Below are positions 4,578-5,556 of a stretch of DNA of 5,556 nt, piece by piece. Location: assembly GCA_025359585.1 (NCBI GenBank), contig JANYFX010000714.1:1-5556 (forward strand). Reading direction: 5' to 3'. Positions within the stretch are counted from its first letter, which is position 1. The number at the start of each line of letters is the position of its first letter. A model generated the notes under the pieces. It had not been told where the DNA came from and did no database searches. It worked only from the letters and a program-made list of their open reading frames with translations. The stretch comes from Rhizobacter sp. (lineage in GTDB: Bacteria; Pseudomonadota; Gammaproteobacteria; Burkholderiales; Burkholderiaceae_C). A program made the position numbers and the translations under genes.

Positions 4578-4847
4578 TCAATGCGCGCGCGCTTCGCTGC
4601 CGCCCGCCGAATTGCGGGCCGGCGCCAGGCCCATCGGTGCGCGCTGCGAGGTCGGGCGGGCGGCGCCCAGGCTCGTGGCGTTGCGTTGGCGCTCACGCAT
4701 CTGCGCGCCCAGCGCCATCGACTCGTGCAGCAGGTGCACATAGAACGAGAGCAGCGAGACCGCCACGATGGCCGCGAAACCGAGCAGCGGGCGGTGCGCT
4801 GCCGGCAACTCGAGGCGGGACGGCAGCAGATCGTGCAGCGATGGCAT
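4578..4847 (-). CDS. Small single-pass membrane protein of unknown function
   Basis: An 89-residue protein not recognised as any named family. A short amphipathic N-terminus (MPSLHDLLPSRLELPAAHRP) leads to one hydrophobic helix at about residues 21-41 (LLGFAAIVAVSLLSFYVHLL). A basic stretch follows (QMRERQRN, 49-56), then a Ser/Ala/Pro/Arg-rich disordered tail. The helix followed by positive charges suggests the tail is cytoplasmic. ATG 4847 has GGAG at 4854-4857 on the minus strand with good spacing. An in-frame start at 4964 would add a stretch without coding character. It precedes the kaiC remnant by 42 bp on the same strand, so the two were probably co-transcribed and it may have anchored or assisted that signalling system. 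This is inference from position only. Confidence 0.65.
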   Translation of the reverse strand: MPSLHDLLPSRLELPAAHRPLLGFAAIVAVSLLSFYVHLLHESMALGAQMRERQRNATSLGAARPTSQRAPMGLAPARNSAGGSEARAH

Positions 4848-5002
4848 GGCGGGCTCCAGTGAAGATGAGGCAGTGTTGAGCCGGCGCGTCGGCCGGCCTG
4901 TCAGTTGAGGGCGCGCACCGGGGTAGGACATGTCCGGGGCTGTGGCTTGCACGAGCGCGGGCAAGCGACAGCGTGCCGCGATGGCCGCATTTCCTACAAG
5001 GC

Positions 5003-5043
5003 AGCGGCCGTGCGGCTGATGGGCGATGCAGCGGTCGCTTTTT
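5003..5043 (+). terminator. Hairpin with T5 tail in front of csbD (orphan terminator-like element)
   Basis: Left arm AGCGGCCGTGC (5003-5013) pairs with GCA (5028-5030) and CGGTCGCT (5032-5039): 11 pairs including one G-U, with a single bulged G at 5031 and a 14-nt loop. TTTTT follows at 5039-5043, its first T shared with the stem. The shape fits a plus-strand intrinsic terminator, yet no plus-strand gene ends nearby. It could end a small RNA or a csbD leader transcript. Confidence 0.45.
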
Positions 5044-5136
5044 AGAGTTCGGTCACGGGGTCTTCCCGCAATCGCATCGAGACGCAGGCGACTCGCCAGC
5101 GCTCACCGCGAACTCACCCACCCACGCGCTTGGCGC

Positions 5137-5142
5137 AAGGAG
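5137..5142 (+). promoter_or_regulatory. Ribosome binding site of csbD
   Basis: AAGGAG, a near-perfect Shine-Dalgarno, lies 6 bases before ATG 5149. It fixes that start against the in-frame upstream start at 5026 and predicts strong translation. Confidence 0.8.
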
Positions 5143-5148
5143 CACTGC

Positions 5149-5385
5149 ATGAACTGGGACCGCATCGAAGGCAACTGGAAACAACTCAAGGGCAACGTGA
5201 AAGAGCAATGGGGCAAGCTGACCGATGACGACTTCGATGTCGTCGCCGGCCGCCGCGACCAGCTCACCGGCAAGCTGCAGGAGCGTTATGGCTACGCCAA
5301 GGACGAAGCCGAGCGCCACGTGGCCGAATGGGAACGCACCGCCACCGACAAGTGGTTCGCGCCCAAGACCAAAGACAAGGTCTGA
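5149..5385 (+). CDS. csbD: CsbD-family stress protein
   Basis: A 78-residue, highly charged cytoplasmic protein. It carries the family signature at its N-terminus (MNWDRIEGNWKQLKGNVKEQ) followed by WGKLTDDDFDVVAGRRDQLTGKLQERYG, i.e. the duplicated G-x-W-x-x-x-K-G-x-x-K and G-x-x-x-Q-L-x-G-K-x-Q pattern of CsbD proteins. The C-terminus is a helical acidic/basic stretch ending KTKDKV. Family members are abundant general-stress proteins (sigma-B-controlled in Bacillus, induced by stress in many Proteobacteria). Their molecular role is unknown, and the length is normal. A strong ribosome binding site supports the start. The next gene, a pyridoxamine-phosphate-oxidase-like stress protein, follows after 64 bp on the same strand, consistent with a joint stress response. 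Confidence 0.93.
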   Translation: MNWDRIEGNWKQLKGNVKEQWGKLTDDDFDVVAGRRDQLTGKLQERYGYAKDEAERHVAEWERTATDKWFAPKTKDKV

Positions 5386-5407
5386 GCGCCACAGCGCGCA
5401 CAGCCTG

Positions 5408-5434
5408 GAGCCGCCGGCGCGCCGCCGGTGGCTC
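5408..5434 (+). repeat. Strong hairpin between csbD and the PNPOx-like gene
   Basis: 12-bp stem GAGCCGCCGGCG (5408-5419) / CGCCGGTGGCTC (5423-5434), one G-U pair, 3-nt loop. It starts 22 bp after the csbD stop and ends 15 bp before the next start. No T-run follows (GTTCAAGG), so it is at best a partial terminator. It may stabilise the csbD mRNA and lower read-through into the next gene. Confidence 0.55.
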
Positions 5435-5449
5435 GTTCAAGGAAAGCCC

Positions 5450-5556
5450 ATGAAAATCGAAACCCAAACCAGCGCCGAAATGGCCGAGTTGTGCAAGCTG
5501 ATCGAGCCGGTATCGGTCGCGATGCTGAGCAACATCGACGCCGACGGCGCGCTCGT
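5450..5556 (+). CDS. Pyridoxamine 5'-phosphate oxidase-like general stress protein (partial, N-terminus only)
   Basis: Only 35 complete codons are visible before the right edge. They read MKIETQTSAEMAELCKLIEP followed by VSVAMLSNIDADGAL. The helix 'ELCKLIEPVSVAML' followed by a strand and turn 'SNIDADGAL' is how the flavin-binding split-barrel proteins annotated as general stress protein 26 / PNPOx-like begin, with residues continuing into S-R-P-M in relatives. Members bind FMN, FAD or F420, and many have no proven substrate. True pyridoxine synthesis (PdxH) is unlikely from this N-terminus. ATG 5450 has AAGGAA at 5439-5444. It lies behind csbD on the same strand, separated by a hairpin. The call depends on a short fragment. 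Confidence 0.72.
   Translation, partial: MKIETQTSAEMAELCKLIEPVSVAMLSNIDADGAL

Larger units (their letters stand above)
4848..5148. other. Gene-free divergent region upstream of csbD and the small membrane-protein gene
   Basis: About 300 bp without a credible gene. It holds inverted repeats: CCGGC/GCCGG around 4881-4895, a perfect palindrome GGACATGTCC (4926-4935), GCTTGC/GCAAGC with a 10-nt loop (4945-4966), and the hairpin with T5 tail at 5003-5043. Promoters for both flanking genes must lie here, but no convincing -35/-10 pair was found. Open frames extending csbD upstream to 5026 look like chance. Confidence 0.5.

Noticed and set aside
3628..4887. TGAGCCGGCGC occurring at 3628-3638 and 4877-4887
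   Set aside because: Only an 11-base GC-rich match with no similar flanks. It is likely chance and not a repeat family.
1..5556. CRISPR array, insertion sequence, phage, tRNA or rRNA
   Set aside because: No regularly spaced direct repeats, no transposase or integrase frame, no terminal inverted repeats with target duplications around the 4200 junction, and no tRNA-like cloverleaf was found on either strand by eye.

Overview
The window is GC-rich (by eye about 63-65% G+C), with strong third-position G/C bias and gene families typical of the Burkholderiales (Betaproteobacteria): an expanded-type TctC/Bug solute-binding protein, an OxlT-type carrier, a Crp/Fnr regulator beginning MPTVLDLKQNQ, a bacterial KaiC-like ATPase and a CsbD protein. 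A free-living Comamonadaceae or Rubrivivax/Methylibium-like organism fits best, but this rests on recognised protein style and not on a marker gene.

Left part (1-2757, minus strand): carboxylate transport. Reading leftwards, an OxlT/OFA-family major facilitator (start 2757) ends in a clear rho-independent terminator. It is followed by the periplasmic binding protein of a tripartite tricarboxylate transporter (tctC, start 1250) and the start of its small membrane subunit (tctB, running off the left edge). tctC and oxlT are separate transcription units. Their upstream regions nevertheless share a TTGAC-N4-GTCAA palindrome, a GAAGCG-N10-CATTGAWTC block and a CGAWTCGACGT block, in the same order and at similar spacing. 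This suggests one regulator, or a duplicated promoter, controlling two different carboxylate uptake systems.

Middle (2758-4577): a small four-helix, histidine-box membrane protein of the fatty acid hydroxylase/sterol desaturase superfamily lies on the minus strand. It is divergent from a Crp/Fnr-type gene on the plus strand. The Crp/Fnr gene is broken: after its cyclic-nucleotide-type sensor domain the sequence switches at about 4198-4200 directly into the antisense strand of a KaiC-like ATPase gene, which has itself lost everything after its first ~112 residues. Two convergent genes have therefore been joined tail to tail, most simply by a deletion that removed both 3' ends and whatever lay between. 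A chimeric assembly is the alternative.

Right part (4578-5556): a small single-pass membrane protein of unknown function precedes the kaiC remnant on the minus strand. A ~300 bp gene-free divergent region holds several hairpins, one with a T5 tail. On the plus strand csbD and the start of a pyridoxamine-5'-phosphate-oxidase-like general stress protein follow, separated by a strong hairpin. With the crp and kaiC remnants, this half looks like a stress/signalling neighbourhood that has been partly eroded. No tRNA, rRNA, CRISPR array, insertion sequence or phage gene was seen.
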